Shown: positions 7,290 to 16,503, counted from the first letter of the stretch. The stretch is 64,000 nt of DNA from Bacteroidaceae bacterium (GCA_024401095.1 JAKSLR010000014.1:1-64000), one strand, 5' to 3'. The notes: a model not told the origin generated them from the sequence alone. Numbers and translations are program-made.

Positions 7290-8579
7290 ATGAATAACCA
7301 AATAATGGCATTCGCTTTTTGCTGCGGATTGACGACCACGGCAAATGCACAGAAATTCGAGGATTTCTTCGAAGACAATACCCTGCGAATCGACTATATC
7401 TTTGCAGGAGACCATGATCATCAGGAAATTTATCTTGATGAATTAAACAAAACACCTCAGTGGGCAGGAAGAAAACATAACCTGGGCAAGCTTCCTTTAG
7501 AAGGAAATGGCCAGATTATAGTAAAGGACAAAAACAGCAGACAGATTATCTACATGCATTCATTCTCTACCCTATTTCAAGAGTGGCTGGTAGAAGAAGA
7601 GGCAACCAAGGTACGCAAGTCCTTTGAAAACGTATTTCAGATTCCGTTCCCAAAGAATAACGTCATTGTGGAAGTAAAACTCATGGATACGCATCGGAAG
7701 ACAATCTGTGAAATGAGTCATGAAATAGATCCCAAAGATCCACTGATCGTAAAAAGAGGATATGCTTACCAGACCCCTACCAGAAATCTGCTTCAGAACG
7801 GTACCTTGGAAGACTGCATAGATGTGGCAATCGTAGCAGAAGGTTATACCAAAGAAGAAATGGAAACCTTCTACAAAGATGCAAATACAGCCATGGAATC
7901 CTTATTCAACCATGAACCCTTCAAGAAAAACAAGGAAAAGTTTAATTTTATAGCTGTAGCTTGCGAATCGAAAGATTCCGGAGTAAGCGTACCTCAGAAA
8001 GGTGAATGGAAAGAAACAGCAATTGCCTCTCATTTTGATACGTTCTATTCGGACAGATACCTGACTACCCTCCAACTCAAAAACCTAAACAACAAACTGG
8101 CGGGAATTCCCTATGAACACATCATTATCCTAGCTAATACCCATGAATACGGTGGTGGAGGAATCTATAACAGCTATACACTCACCACTGCACATCATCC
8201 ATCATTCAAGCCTGTAGTGGTTCATGAATTCGGACACAGTTTCGGAGGATTGGCTGACGAGTATTATTATGACGATGAATTTGAGCCACAATATCCAGCA
8301 GATACAGAACCTTGGGAAAAAAACATAACAACACTGGTAGATTTTGATTCAAAATGGAAAAACCTCATCAAGGAAGGAACACCTATCCCTACCCCTACCA
8401 GCAAGTACCCAAAGGATATATTCACCAAAGTAGGCGTCTATGAAGGAGCAGGATACAGTTCAAAGGGAGTCTATAGAGGAACCCAAGAATGCAGAATGAA
8501 AATCAATGAAGCTCCTGCATTCTGTCCCGTCTGCCAACAAGCGCTGCAAGATCTGATTGATTTCTATGTAAACAAATAA
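7290..8579 (+). CDS. M64-family metallopeptidase (IgA peptidase M64 type)
   Basis: The 429-residue product has a signal peptide (about 1-20, cleaved near TANA/Q) and so is exported. Residues 21-160 form an N-terminal beta domain, and the peptidase domain follows. The zinc site is HEFGHSFGGLADEY at 312-325, with H312, E313, H316 and a downstream D/E as third ligand. The prototype of the family, from Clostridium ramosum, cleaves IgA, but Bacteroidales members are many and their substrates mostly unknown. C-terminal Cys (CRM, CPVCQQA) may form disulfides. It is a single-gene unit with a terminator behind it. Confidence 0.9.
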   Translation: MNNQIMAFAFCCGLTTTANAQKFEDFFEDNTLRIDYIFAGDHDHQEIYLDELNKTPQWAGRKHNLGKLPLEGNGQIIVKDKNSRQIIYMHSFSTLFQEWLVEEEATKVRKSFENVFQIPFPKNNVIVEVKLMDTHRKTICEMSHEIDPKDPLIVKRGYAYQTPTRNLLQNGTLEDCIDVAIVAEGYTKEEMETFYKDANTAMESLFNHEPFKKNKEKFNFIAVACESKDSGVSVPQKGEWKETAIASHFDTFYSDRYLTTLQLKNLNNKLAGIPYEHIIILANTHEYGGGGIYNSYTLTTAHHPSFKPVVVHEFGHSFGGLADEYYYDDEFEPQYPADTEPWEKNITTLVDFDSKWKNLIKEGTPIPTPTSKYPKDIFTKVGVYEGAGYSSKGVYRGTQECRMKINEAPAFCPVCQQALQDLIDFYVNK

Positions 8580-8581
8580 AA

Positions 8582-8611
8582 AAAGGGAGTGAAAAAATCA
8601 CTCCCTTTTTT
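8582..8611. terminator. Bidirectional terminator between M64 peptidase and exbD
   Basis: GGGAGTGA (8585-8592) pairs with TCACTCCC (8598-8605) around AAAAA. A-runs on the left and T-runs on the right fit termination in both directions, for the convergent genes ending at 8579 and 8629. Confidence 0.85.
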
Positions 8612-8628
8612 ATATCTGATTTATTAGA

Positions 8629-9099
8629 TTACTCACCACCAGTAGCAGAGTAGTTAATCTTCAAAGCGTAAGCCTTTCTCAAAGCCTGCTTAACATCAGT
8701 GATGATACCCATCTGAGTATCCTGATCACACTTCAATGAAACCTTCATGAATGGCTGATCAGCCTCACTCATATTCATACGCTCCTGCTGGATATAATCC
8801 TGAACCTCGTCAACTTCAGCGAACTTATCGTTCAACTGAATACGGCTATCAGTACCCATCTTTGCAGCCAAAGCATCTGTTGGAGGGCCAACGTATACGA
8901 AAGATACCAATGACTTCTTCTCCAATTTCTCCAATACTGCATTCTGACCATGAGGCAACTTCATCTTAACCTGAAGAGTAACCTCACGCATGGTAGTTAC
9001 CATCATGAAGAAGAACAAGATGGTGAAAATCAAGTCAGGAAGAGATGAGGTGTTCATCTCTGGCATTTCCTTCTTTCCGTTCTTATTAAATTTTCCCAT
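8629..9099 (-). CDS. exbD: ExbD/TolR-family proton-channel subunit (second copy)
   Basis: This 156-residue inner-membrane protein has one N-terminal TM helix (about 21-38) with the proton-path Asp at D22 in LPDLIFTILFFFM. The rest is a periplasmic domain. With ExbB it turns the proton gradient into force on TonB. It starts 2 bp after the first exbD and is the last gene of the exb operon. The two ExbD proteins differ clearly in length and sequence, so they may form a mixed dimer; that is inference. Confidence 0.92.
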   Translation of the reverse strand: MGKFNKNGKKEMPEMNTSSLPDLIFTILFFFMMVTTMREVTLQVKMKLPHGQNAVLEKLEKKSLVSFVYVGPPTDALAAKMGTDSRIQLNDKFAEVDEVQDYIQQERMNMSEADQPFMKVSLKCDQDTQMGIITDVKQALRKAYALKINYSATGGE

Positions 9100-9101
9100 T
9101 T

Positions 9102-9701
9102 TTATTTTCCTCCATAGTTTTTAGGTTCAGCCTCAGAAATCTTCTGAGGATAGTACTTACGTACTGCATCTGCCTGGTCTTCAGTCAAATCTGCAAAGCT
9201 CTTACCAAACTGCTTCTTAGCAATTTCTTCACGAAGTTCATTGTAAGCTGCAATCAGCTCATGCTGAACAGAGAAGTATACCTTATAAGGAGTACCACGG
9301 TCATTCTGTACAGAAATTACGTGATTCTTGGTAATCATTACCTCACCAAAATAAGGAATTGTTTCAGCGTGAAGCTCTGGCTTATTGTCAGAGTTATTTG
9401 GATTCTGAATAAAGTCCTTCACTATTGCTCGTAAATCATCCAGTTTGATGAACTGCTGACCATCCATGTTTTCGATCATGAGGTTACCAGCAGAGTTCAT
9501 ACGAACATTCATGATATTACGCTCCTTGACTATAATATCCTTCACTTCGGCATTCTCTTCAGGAGGTGGTGGCAACTGACGTGCCAAACCTCTATCGGTG
9601 TCCATTGAAGTTGTAACCAAGAAGAAGATGAGCAACATGAAAGAGATATCAGCGGTAGAACTGGTGTTCAATCCCGGTGCTTTTCTTTTCTTTCTTGCCA
9701 T
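9102..9701 (-). CDS. exbD: ExbD/TolR-family proton-channel subunit (first copy)
   Basis: The 199-residue product has a basic N terminus (MARKKRKAPG), the conserved Asp at D18 in STADISFMLLIFFLVTT, and one TM helix at about 17-32. The periplasmic part is longer than usual, about 165 residues, with a Pro-rich start (RQLPPPPEENAEV). Its Asp is the expected proton relay of the ExbB-ExbD motor. It is third in the exb operon. Confidence 0.92.
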   Translation of the reverse strand: MARKKRKAPGLNTSSTADISFMLLIFFLVTTSMDTDRGLARQLPPPPEENAEVKDIIVKERNIMNVRMNSAGNLMIENMDGQQFIKLDDLRAIVKDFIQNPNNSDNKPELHAETIPYFGEVMITKNHVISVQNDRGTPYKVYFSVQHELIAAYNELREEIAKKQFGKSFADLTEDQADAVRKYYPQKISEAEPKNYGGK

Positions 9702-9722
9702 ACTTTCTTACTTTTTTAGATA

Positions 9723-10190
9723 TTATTTCTTAGCAATACCAGTCAAATTAACTACAACACCAACTGCAGCAACTACAAGAAGGATGTAGATTGAGATGAT
9801 CATTACATCTGACAACAGAGACATAGCGCCTTCTGTTACAGTACCGTCAACAGTAGTTACAGGACCACTTGAACCTAATACTGCACCAAGGACCAAAGAA
9901 CCTACCAAGCAAATCATAGCAGCCCAAGCAACCTTAGTTCCAGGAACACCAGTCTTAGCGTCATCAACACCACTACCTGCTAGTACACTCTTGATCAAGC
10001 TCCATACCATCAAAACGATATTCACTACAACCAAAGCATACATCAGGATGAGCAGAAGCTCAGTCATCTGAGGAGCATTGTATTCTCCTACAGGATTATC
10101 ATAACCGACCAAGTAGAACACTGCAAATACCACTGCAATCAGGGCAAAGCATGCATACAAGGCGTATGATGAAATTTTCTGAATTTTCAT
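9723..10190 (-). CDS. Small four-helix membrane protein of the exb operon
   Basis: The 155-residue protein has four predicted TM helices at about 9-29, 43-66, 88-107 and 124-150, with short loops and GSSGPV near 107-112. I do not recognise a named domain. It sits between exbB and the two exbD genes with gaps of about 21 bp, a position I recall from other Bacteroidales TonB systems. This suggests an accessory subunit of the motor, but no activity can be read from the sequence. Confidence 0.7.
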   Translation of the reverse strand: MKIQKISSYALYACFALIAVVFAVFYLVGYDNPVGEYNAPQMTELLLILMYALVVVNIVLMVWSLIKSVLAGSGVDDAKTGVPGTKVAWAAMICLVGSLVLGAVLGSSGPVTTVDGTVTEGAMSLLSDVMIISIYILLVVAAVGVVVNLTGIAKK

Positions 10191-10212
10191 TTTTGTTCTA
10201 CTTAAAGATTAA

Positions 10213-11031
10213 TTACTTTGCGCTTACCTTAGTAATCATATCCAACAACTGGATAGAAGCATCTTCCATAGTGCTGGTGATAGACTCGATCTTAGCCAAG
10301 ATGAAGTTGTAGAATACCTGCAGAATCAATGCAACAACGATACCGAAGATAGTAGTAATCAACGCAACCTTCATACCACCTGCAACAACTGTTGGAGAGA
10401 TATCACCTGCCTGCTGGATCTTATCGAATGCAGCAACCATACCGATTACAGTACCCAAGAATCCCAAAGATGGAGCCATTGCGATGAACAAGGTAATCCA
10501 AGAGCAGTTCTGCTCCAAGTAACCTGCCTGAACACCACCGTAAGAAGTAACGGTACGCTCAACAGTGTCAAGACCTTCGTCCATGTGCATCAGACCCTGA
10601 TAGCAGATAGAAGCAACAGGACCACGAGTGTTCTTAGCAACCTGCTTTGCACCCTCAACATCCTTAGCAGCCAACTTAGCCTCGATGTCCTTCATCAACT
10701 TCTTAGCGTTAACCTCAGCCAAAGACAAATAAATGATACGCTCGATACAGAATGCAAGACCCAGTACCAATGCGATAGATACCAAAGACATGAAACCAGC
10801 ATCACCTTCGATGAACTTAGTCTTCAACTCCTTGTGAAGAGAAGCGTTCTCTTCCTCTACTACTGGAGCAGCCTCTTCAGCTACTGCCTCCTCCTGTGCA
10901 GGAGCTTCTTCTACCTGTTCTGTAGCGGTTGAATCTGGAGTAGCCTCCTCAGCCTCCTGAGCCACGATGTTCTGGGTCAGACCGAAAGTCATCATACCCA
11001 TAACAGCAACAATTGCAAAAAACTTTTTCAT
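10213..11031 (-). CDS. exbB: ExbB/TolQ/MotA-family proton-channel protein
   Basis: The 272-residue product is the pentameric core of the TonB energising complex. A signal peptide (about 1-24) leads to an acidic Ala/Glu/Pro-rich periplasmic segment (25-65), then TM1 (about 80-100), a cytoplasmic loop, and two C-terminal TM helices. The family signature APSLGFLGTVIGM is present near 186-198. The signal peptide and acidic extension are longer than in E. coli ExbB. It is first in the operon. No -7 box is clear just upstream, and the tRNA-Ser gene precedes it on the same strand. Confidence 0.92.
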   Translation of the reverse strand: MKKFFAIVAVMGMMTFGLTQNIVAQEAEEATPDSTATEQVEEAPAQEEAVAEEAAPVVEEENASLHKELKTKFIEGDAGFMSLVSIALVLGLAFCIERIIYLSLAEVNAKKLMKDIEAKLAAKDVEGAKQVAKNTRGPVASICYQGLMHMDEGLDTVERTVTSYGGVQAGYLEQNCSWITLFIAMAPSLGFLGTVIGMVAAFDKIQQAGDISPTVVAGGMKVALITTIFGIVVALILQVFYNFILAKIESITSTMEDASIQLLDMITKVSAK

Positions 11032-11103
11032 TGTGTGTCTAAAATTTTAAGATTAATTAATTAATTGTTTATAAATTGTTTTTCATTTCTTTTTCTTTTC
11101 ATG

Positions 11104-11191
11104 CGGAGAGAGGGGGATTCGAACCCCCGAAACGCTTTCGGCGTTTACACGCTTTCCAGGCGTGCCTCTTCAACCACTCGAGCATCTCTCC
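11104..11191 (-). tRNA. tRNA-Ser (anticodon GGA)
   Basis: The 88-nt class II tRNA has a 7-bp acceptor stem (GGAGAGA with TCTCTCC), discriminator G, a long variable arm (AACGCCGAAAGCGTT) and the T-loop GGTTCGAATCC. The anticodon loop reads CT-GGA-AA, decoding UCC/UCU. CCA is not encoded. Confidence 0.96.
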
Positions 11192-11254
11192 CTCTAGCAG
11201 TTGATTCAACCCAACAAAATCAACCACAAAAACCTTATTACAGTTTTCAACGCA

Positions 11255-11262
11255 CAAATATA
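11255..11262 (-). promoter_or_regulatory. Promoter -7 box for tRNA-Ser
   Basis: TATATTTG on the reverse strand, about 63 bases before the mature tRNA 5' end. The leader would need processing. Confidence 0.6.
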
Positions 11263-11345
11263 TCCATTTTTTCTCTTTTAGCCCAATAATCTTTCACAAA
11301 AATTTAAGAAGAAACCATTTTTAATAGAGATTTCCTTCATTTTGT

Positions 11346-12131
11346 TCATATTTGAGGGGTAAAAAAGAGCTTTTCGGCATTTTCTGTCGTCACACGCGCA
11401 ACCTCTTCTATCGAAACATTTTTAACATCGGCAAGCTTTACAACGGTATCATAGACAAAACTGCTTTCGTTCCGTTTACCCCTATGTGGAACAGGAGCAA
11501 GATACGGGGAATCTGTCTCTACCACCAATCTTGACAAAGGAACATCGGCCAAAGCCTGAGGCAAAGTTGATTTTTTAAATGTCAAGACTCCACCTATTCC
11601 CAGCAGGAAACCATCGAAACTAAGCAGTTCTTTAGCCTCTTCGGCAGTTCCGCAAAAACAATGGAAAATACCCCTTAGTTTTTCTCCTTTATATTTATAT
11701 AAGGTAGATACAAGTTCCTGATGGGCAGAACGGGTATGAATCACGAGCGGAAGGCCATATTGGATGGCCCACTCTATCTGAGTTTCAAAAGCTTCTATCT
11801 GTTCCTTCCGATAGGTCTGGTCCCAATAAAAATCCAGTCCTACCTCACCGATTCCGATAAAAGGAGAATCTTTTACATTAAGTAAGGCTTTCATCCTGGA
11901 AAGAATCTCGTGATAGTCTTCTTTCACTTCTTCGGGATGCAACCCCAGTAGGGGAAAACAGTAACCAGGGTTTTGGCGGCACATGTTCATGAGCCGATCC
12001 AACGACTGAAGTTCAATGGCAGGCAAGATTATCTTTCCGACATGATTCTGCTTAGCACGTGCCAACACATCGGCGCGATCCTCATCGAATTCCTCCAGAT
12101 AAATATGAGAATGTGTATCTATTATGTTCAT
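11346..12131 (-). CDS. tatD: TatD-family metal-dependent DNase
   Basis: The 261-residue TIM-barrel hydrolase carries the expected metal ligands: DTHSHIY at the start, GEVGLDF near 98, VIHTRSA, FHCFCG and ETDSPYLAP. Relatives act as 3'-5' exonucleases or on D-aminoacyl-tRNA, so the natural substrate is open. Its ATG overlaps the stop of the gene before it in an ATGA, showing translational coupling in the polyprenyl synthase operon. Confidence 0.92.
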   Translation of the reverse strand: MNIIDTHSHIYLEEFDEDRADVLARAKQNHVGKIILPAIELQSLDRLMNMCRQNPGYCFPLLGLHPEEVKEDYHEILSRMKALLNVKDSPFIGIGEVGLDFYWDQTYRKEQIEAFETQIEWAIQYGLPLVIHTRSAHQELVSTLYKYKGEKLRGIFHCFCGTAEEAKELLSFDGFLLGIGGVLTFKKSTLPQALADVPLSRLVVETDSPYLAPVPHRGKRNESSFVYDTVVKLADVKNVSIEEVARVTTENAEKLFFTPQI

Positions 12132-12838
12132 AGAGTCAAGCCTTCAATCGGGTCTTCATGCCTTCTATAGTAATATACAATGCCATAGGACTGGCACTTC
12201 TTATATCTTTCCAGAACAGGCAAGTCTGCAAAGGCTGCTTCCACCTGATTCCAAAGATCAAGTAAAACTTTATCCACCTCTTCGCGCAATGCACCCATGT
12301 CATCACCACTTGAGGATGTAAGTTTCTGAAGACGCTTCTGCTTTTTATAAAGATCCCTGAAGATATCAAAATGTACTGAAACTTTTGCGATAGAAGGATT
12401 ATAGACTGGGACACCTCCCAACTTTAGCCTTTCTTTTTCTCCAGCAATGATATGCTCTCCCCAATACAGTAACTGTTCTGAAGATGTCATATCTGGTACA
12501 GTATAATCTCCTTCACTAAGGCCATAAAGAGACTTATGCTTTTCCTTGATTTCGCCTCGCATCATGCATAAGTTCAAGACTTGAATAAAATGAGAGACAA
12601 ACATACGGGCCTTGCTTTTTGCCTGATCACCGTCACCAGAATGCTTCACCTGGTTGTTCTTGCAACCCCTGTGATACAAATACGCTCCCATGAAGCGATC
12701 ATACACATTCTGTATTTCTGTCAAAGTTTTCCAGGACACGACACGACTACCAGACACAAAAGCATCCTCTTTATTGAGCAAGGTTTTCATGGCTTTTATC
12801 CTTGCAGCATCTGTCTTTGGTAGTCTGCGGTATGGCAT
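12128..12838 (-). CDS. Conserved protein of unknown function between polyprenyl synthase and tatD
   Basis: The 236-residue product begins MPYRRLPKTD, is soluble, and looks mainly helical, with charged segments and no Cys pattern, P-loop or signal peptide. I recall similar proteins with this start in other Bacteroidales, but know no function. It begins 4 bp after polyprenyl synthase and overlaps tatD by 4 bp, so the three are made together. A stretch of basic residues (DLYKKQKRLQKL, about 165-176) could bind nucleic acid; this is only a guess. Confidence 0.75.
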   Translation of the reverse strand: MPYRRLPKTDAARIKAMKTLLNKEDAFVSGSRVVSWKTLTEIQNVYDRFMGAYLYHRGCKNNQVKHSGDGDQAKSKARMFVSHFIQVLNLCMMRGEIKEKHKSLYGLSEGDYTVPDMTSSEQLLYWGEHIIAGEKERLKLGGVPVYNPSIAKVSVHFDIFRDLYKKQKRLQKLTSSSGDDMGALREEVDKVLLDLWNQVEAAFADLPVLERYKKCQSYGIVYYYRRHEDPIEGLTL

Positions 12839-12842
12839 AATA

Positions 12843-13817
12843 TCAAAAATCTCGGTTAATCATGGATGCCACATAATCCCAAAGCACTTGCTTTTTCTCT
12901 TCAGGGAAAGACATTTCATCCAGTAGGGATTTAGCCTCATCGTAATAGTTCATGATCTGATTCTCACAAAGAGCCTTAATATCCAATTCGTTATAAATAG
13001 ATGTCACTGCGGCTATTTTCTCTTGTGGATCAGGATCTTCCGCCGAAATCCAACCTTGAAGCTCAGCCTTCAGGTCACCAGATGCACGTTCCAATGCAGA
13101 CAAGAGCATAAAGGTCTTCTTGTTACACAGAATATCACCTCCAATATTCTTTCCAAAAGTTGCCGTATCACCATATACATCCAGATAATCATCCTGAAGT
13201 TGGAACGCCAAGCCAAACTTTTCGCCAAAAGAATAAATCAGCTCACAATCTTTTTCTGAAGCACCTGCCTGTACAGCACCCAGCTTCAAAGCACAAGCCA
13301 ACAAGACAGAAGTCTTGAGGCGTATCATCTCTATGTATTCAGGGACAGTAACATCGTCACGATCTTCAAATTCAATGTCATACTGCTGTCCTTCACTGAT
13401 CTCTACTGCTGTTTGAGTGAAAATCTTCAGAACCTCATCTCTAGCCTCCGGGCAAGACTGCATCATACCCTCATACGCATGGAGGACCATTATTTCACTA
13501 CAAAGTAGAGCAGAAGTCTGATTCCACTTCACGTGAACAGTAGGCATTCCACGACGCATGTCGGCATTATCCATGATGTCGTCGTGTACCAGTGTATAAT
13601 TGTGATAGGTTTCCAGACCTATAGCAACCGGCAAAATGGACTCTACATTTTCACGAAGCATGTGATATGCCATGAGCATCAAGACAGGTCGGATTCGTTT
13701 CCCCCCAAGTCCCAATTCATACTGAACGGGTTCGTAAAGCTTCTTTGGCTCCCGCAAATAAGGCTTATTTGCCAGGAACTCATTGACAAGAGATTGATAT
13801 TGAATAGGTGAATACAT
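12843..13817 (-). CDS. Short-chain polyprenyl diphosphate synthase
   Basis: The 324-residue enzyme condenses isopentenyl diphosphate with allylic diphosphates. The two Asp-rich motifs are DDIMD (79-83) and DDYLD (209-213), with GGKRIRP at 38-44. An aromatic residue (Y74) five positions before the first motif favours a short product of C15-C20, and the motif lacks the two-residue insertion of classical bacterial farnesyl synthases. The frame is open to an ATG at 13847, but that codon is in the loop of the tonB terminator, so the ATG at 13817 is chosen. It heads an operon with the unknown gene and tatD. Confidence 0.88.
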   Translation of the reverse strand: MYSPIQYQSLVNEFLANKPYLREPKKLYEPVQYELGLGGKRIRPVLMLMAYHMLRENVESILPVAIGLETYHNYTLVHDDIMDNADMRRGMPTVHVKWNQTSALLCSEIMVLHAYEGMMQSCPEARDEVLKIFTQTAVEISEGQQYDIEFEDRDDVTVPEYIEMIRLKTSVLLACALKLGAVQAGASEKDCELIYSFGEKFGLAFQLQDDYLDVYGDTATFGKNIGGDILCNKKTFMLLSALERASGDLKAELQGWISAEDPDPQEKIAAVTSIYNELDIKALCENQIMNYYDEAKSLLDEMSFPEEKKQVLWDYVASMINRDF

Positions 13818-13830
13818 AGTATCTATAGGG

Positions 13831-13858
13831 AACAAAAGAGGCTGCATAAAGCAGCCTC
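13831..13858 (-). terminator. Intrinsic terminator of tonB
   Basis: GAGGCTGC and GCAGCCTC (13838-13845 with 13851-13858) form an 8-bp stem with a five-base loop, followed on the reverse strand by TTTTGTT. It decides against the upstream start of polyprenyl synthase. Confidence 0.85.
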
Positions 13859-13880
13859 TCTATAATGAATTTCTAAGAAA

Positions 13881-14618
13881 TTACTGAAGTTTAAATGCAA
13901 CAGGCAATGTGTAGCGTACACGTACTGGTTTACCACGCTGCATACCTGGCTTCCACTTAGGCATTGAAGAAACCACGCGGATTGCTTCCTTGTCCAAATA
14001 TGGGTCTACAGAACGAGCAACAACTGGGTCTACGATAGAACCGTCCTTGTTAACGACGAACTGAACAATTACACGACCCTGAACACCATTCTCCTGAGAG
14101 ATAGTAGGGTACTTAATGTTCTTGCTCAAGTACTGCATCAGAGCACTAGCACCGCCTGGGAACTCAGGCTGATTTTCTACAACCTGGAAAATCTGCTGCT
14201 CATCCTCAGCCTCTTCTTCCTCTACCTTTGGCTCTTCCTTCTTTACAGTTACAGGTGGAACCTCAACTGCCTGGTTAGTTTCCTCAGTAGACTGGATTGA
14301 AGACTCTTCCATCTGAGTGTCGTTATCAACGACCTTGATTTCCTCTACTACAGATGGTGCCTCTGGTGGTGGAGGTGGCAATTTCTCCTCCTGCTGTGTA
14401 ATAGGCACGATTTCCTCCTCGACTACGATATCCACAACGGCATCGCTCAAGTCGATCTTCTTGTCACGCTCTGTCCACTCAAAGCAGACAAACATAGCTG
14501 CCAAAACCAAGACATAACCAATAAGAAGAGAAGTACCCTTCTTGTTCTCCAAATCTGCAGATTTAGATTTCTTGACTTCAAGCAAGCCTCCCTGCTGTTC
14601 TGACTTGTTTTCTTCCAT
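13881..14618 (-). CDS. tonB: TonB-family energy transducer
   Basis: The 245-residue protein has one TM helix (about 29-46) behind a 28-residue cytoplasmic tail, a periplasmic spacer rich in Pro, Glu and Val (about 55-145, including LPPPPPEAP), and a C-terminal TonB domain (about 155-245) with GRVIVQFVVNKDGSI and KWKPGMQRGKPV. It carries force from ExbB-ExbD to outer-membrane receptors such as the one at 49532-52546. It is about 3 kb from exbB and separately transcribed. Confidence 0.93.
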   Translation of the reverse strand: MEENKSEQQGGLLEVKKSKSADLENKKGTSLLIGYVLVLAAMFVCFEWTERDKKIDLSDAVVDIVVEEEIVPITQQEEKLPPPPPEAPSVVEEIKVVDNDTQMEESSIQSTEETNQAVEVPPVTVKKEEPKVEEEEAEDEQQIFQVVENQPEFPGGASALMQYLSKNIKYPTISQENGVQGRVIVQFVVNKDGSIVDPVVARSVDPYLDKEAIRVVSSMPKWKPGMQRGKPVRVRYTLPVAFKLQ

Positions 14619-14656
14619 AATTATACTTTATTTTTATATGTTCTTCATTGGTACGG

Positions 14657-14665
14657 GCAAATGTA
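14657..14665 (-). promoter_or_regulatory. Promoter -7 box for tonB
   Basis: TACATTTGC on the reverse strand, 38 bases before the ATG at 14618. Confidence 0.65.
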
Positions 14666-14792
14666 GCACTTTTTTTTCTTTCAATGATTGTTTTGAACAG
14701 TTTTTTTTTGATTGAGGCCTACTTTTTTTACTTTTTATTCCAAACAACTATCTAATTTGAGTCAAAATGGGCCAAAAATTCAAAATAAGATG

Positions 14793-14800
14793 TAACTTTG
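14793..14800 (+). promoter_or_regulatory. Promoter -7 box for cmk-ispH
   Basis: TAACTTTG, 61 bases before the cmk ATG, giving a leader of about 55 nt. Confidence 0.6.
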
Positions 14801-14861
14801 AACCGAGAAACAAACATTCATTTTCTTAAAGTATTTTGACACCTTTATTTATTATTACGAT

Positions 14862-15551
14862 ATGAAAAAAATAACAATCGCCATTGACGGTTTCTCCTCT
14901 TGCGGGAAAAGTACCATGGCAAAAAGTTTGGCTAAAGAAATAGGATATATCTACGTTGACAGTGGGGCAATGTACCGTGCGATTACACTCTTCGCACTTC
15001 GAAATGGCATTTTCAATGGAGAAGAAATAAACGAAAGTCTATTACAAGAGTTGTTACCTAATATTAATATTTCATTTATTCTGGATCCGGCTTCCGGAAA
15101 GCCCAATACATGTCTGAACGGGGAAAATGTAGAGGGAGAAATACGTAACATGGAAGTATCCAGTCACGTTAGTCCAATAGCGGCATTGGGCTTTGTACGC
15201 GAAGCAATGGTCAAATTACAGCAAGCCATGGGACAACAGAAAGGAATTGTCATGGATGGACGAGACATTGGCACAACAGTTTTCCCCGATGCAGAACTCA
15301 AGATTTACGTAACGGCTTCTGCTGAAGTCAGAGCTCAGCGAAGATTCGACGAATTAAAAGCAAAGGGAGAAGAGACCAATTTTGAAGAGATTCTCAAGAA
15401 CGTCATTGAGCGTGATTATATTGACATGCACCGCGAGGTCAGTCCACTCAAGCAAGCAGAAGATGCCATTTTACTGGACAACAGCAATATGACTATACCA
15501 GAACAGCAAGCCTGGCTTCTGGAACAATTCAACAGAGTTATTGAAGCATGA
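14862..15551 (+). CDS. cmk: Cytidylate kinase
   Basis: The 229-residue NMP kinase phosphorylates CMP and dCMP. The P-loop is GFSSCGKST (10-18), the CMP-binding segment [11 protein letters not shown] follows, and [22 protein letters not shown] lies in the second half, as in Cmk. Its stop overlaps the ispH start (ATGA), so the two are coupled. Confidence 0.95.
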   Translation: MKKITIAIDGFSSCGKSTMAKSLAKEIGYIYVDSGAMYRAITLFALRNGIFNGEEINESLLQELLPNINISFILDPASGKPNTCLNGENVEGEIRNMEVSSHVSPIAALGFVREAMVKLQQAMGQQKGIVMDGRDIGTTVFPDAELKIYVTASAEVRAQRRFDELKAKGEETNFEEILKNVIERDYIDMHREVSPLKQAEDAILLDNSNMTIPEQQAWLLEQFNRVIEA

Positions 15552-16423
15552 TTGACATAGAAATAGACAACGGGTCCGGATTCTGCTTTGGAGTCACTAC
15601 AGCCATAAAAAAAGCAGAAGAAGAGCTAGAAAAAGGAGGTACACTCTATTGCTTAGGAGATATCGTACACAACGGTCGTGAATGCGATAGGCTTAAGCAA
15701 CTGGGGCTTATCACCATCAATAGAGAAGAATTCTTAAAGCTAAGAGATGCCAAGGTTCTTCTAAGAGCACATGGAGAGCCGCCAAGCACCTATGAAACCG
15801 CTCAAAAAAACAACATTGAAATCATTGATGCGACCTGCCCTGTTGTCCTACGTCTTCAGCAACGAATCAAGCAAGAATTTGACAAGAACGATAACATCAA
15901 CAAACAAATTGTCATTTTCGGGAAAAATGGTCATGCAGAAGTTTTAGGATTAGTAGGCCAGACACAAGGCAATGCCATTGTGATAGAATCTCCGGAAGAA
16001 GTTTCTAAGTTAGATTTTGCAAAAGACATACGTCTATACTCACAAACGACCAAATCCCTGGATGGTTTCCGCAAGATTGTGGAATACATCCAAGAACACA
16101 TCAGCAAAAGTGCAACTTTCGAGTATTATGACACAATCTGCAGACAAGTTGCCAACCGCATGCCAAACATCCAAAGTTTTGCAAGCAAGCACGACATGAT
16201 TCTCTTTGTGTGCGGAAAGAAAAGTTCAAACGGGAAAGTGCTCTACAATGAGTGCAAAAGAGTCAATGAAAATTCACACCTCATTGATGATGCCAGTGAA
16301 ATAGACCTGGAACTGATCAAGAAAGCAAAATCTATTGGCATCTGTGGTGCCACATCGACCCCCAAATGGCTGATGGAAGAATGCAGAGATGCGATTACAA
16401 GTAATTTGGATGGGGAAAACTGA
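15548..16423 (+). CDS. ispH: 4-hydroxy-3-methylbut-2-enyl diphosphate reductase
   Basis: The 291-residue 4Fe-4S enzyme does the last step of the MEP isoprenoid pathway, yielding IPP and DMAPP, which feed the polyprenyl synthase at 12843. The three cluster ligands are C13 (GFCFGV), C97 (DATCPVV) and C198 (DTICRQ). H41 in DIVHNGREC and H75 in RAHGEPP match diphosphate-binding His residues. It overlaps cmk by 4 bp. Confidence 0.95.
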   Translation: MIDIEIDNGSGFCFGVTTAIKKAEEELEKGGTLYCLGDIVHNGRECDRLKQLGLITINREEFLKLRDAKVLLRAHGEPPSTYETAQKNNIEIIDATCPVVLRLQQRIKQEFDKNDNINKQIVIFGKNGHAEVLGLVGQTQGNAIVIESPEEVSKLDFAKDIRLYSQTTKSLDGFRKIVEYIQEHISKSATFEYYDTICRQVANRMPNIQSFASKHDMILFVCGKKSSNGKVLYNECKRVNENSHLIDDASEIDLELIKKAKSIGICGATSTPKWLMEECRDAITSNLDGEN

Positions 16424-16466
16424 TAAAATAACAAAAGAAAAAGCAAGTTGTAAGAAGATTTTTCTA

Positions 16467-16475
16467 TATATTTGC
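16467..16475 (+). promoter_or_regulatory. Promoter -7 box for pfkA-like gene
   Basis: TATATTTGC, 28 bases before the ATG at 16504, in the 80-bp gap after ispH. Confidence 0.72.
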
Positions 16476-16503
16476 AGTCGGAACAAAGAAAAACATTGAT
16501 AAT

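Noticed and set aside
13528-13537. TTCACGTGAA palindrome as a parS site
   Set aside because: Only the inner 10 bp match parS; flanks do not, it is inside the polyprenyl synthase coding region and 23 kb from parAB.
13818-13847. Longer start of polyprenyl synthase at 13847
   Set aside because: The ATG is in the loop of the tonB terminator hairpin; the next ATG gives the family-typical N terminus.
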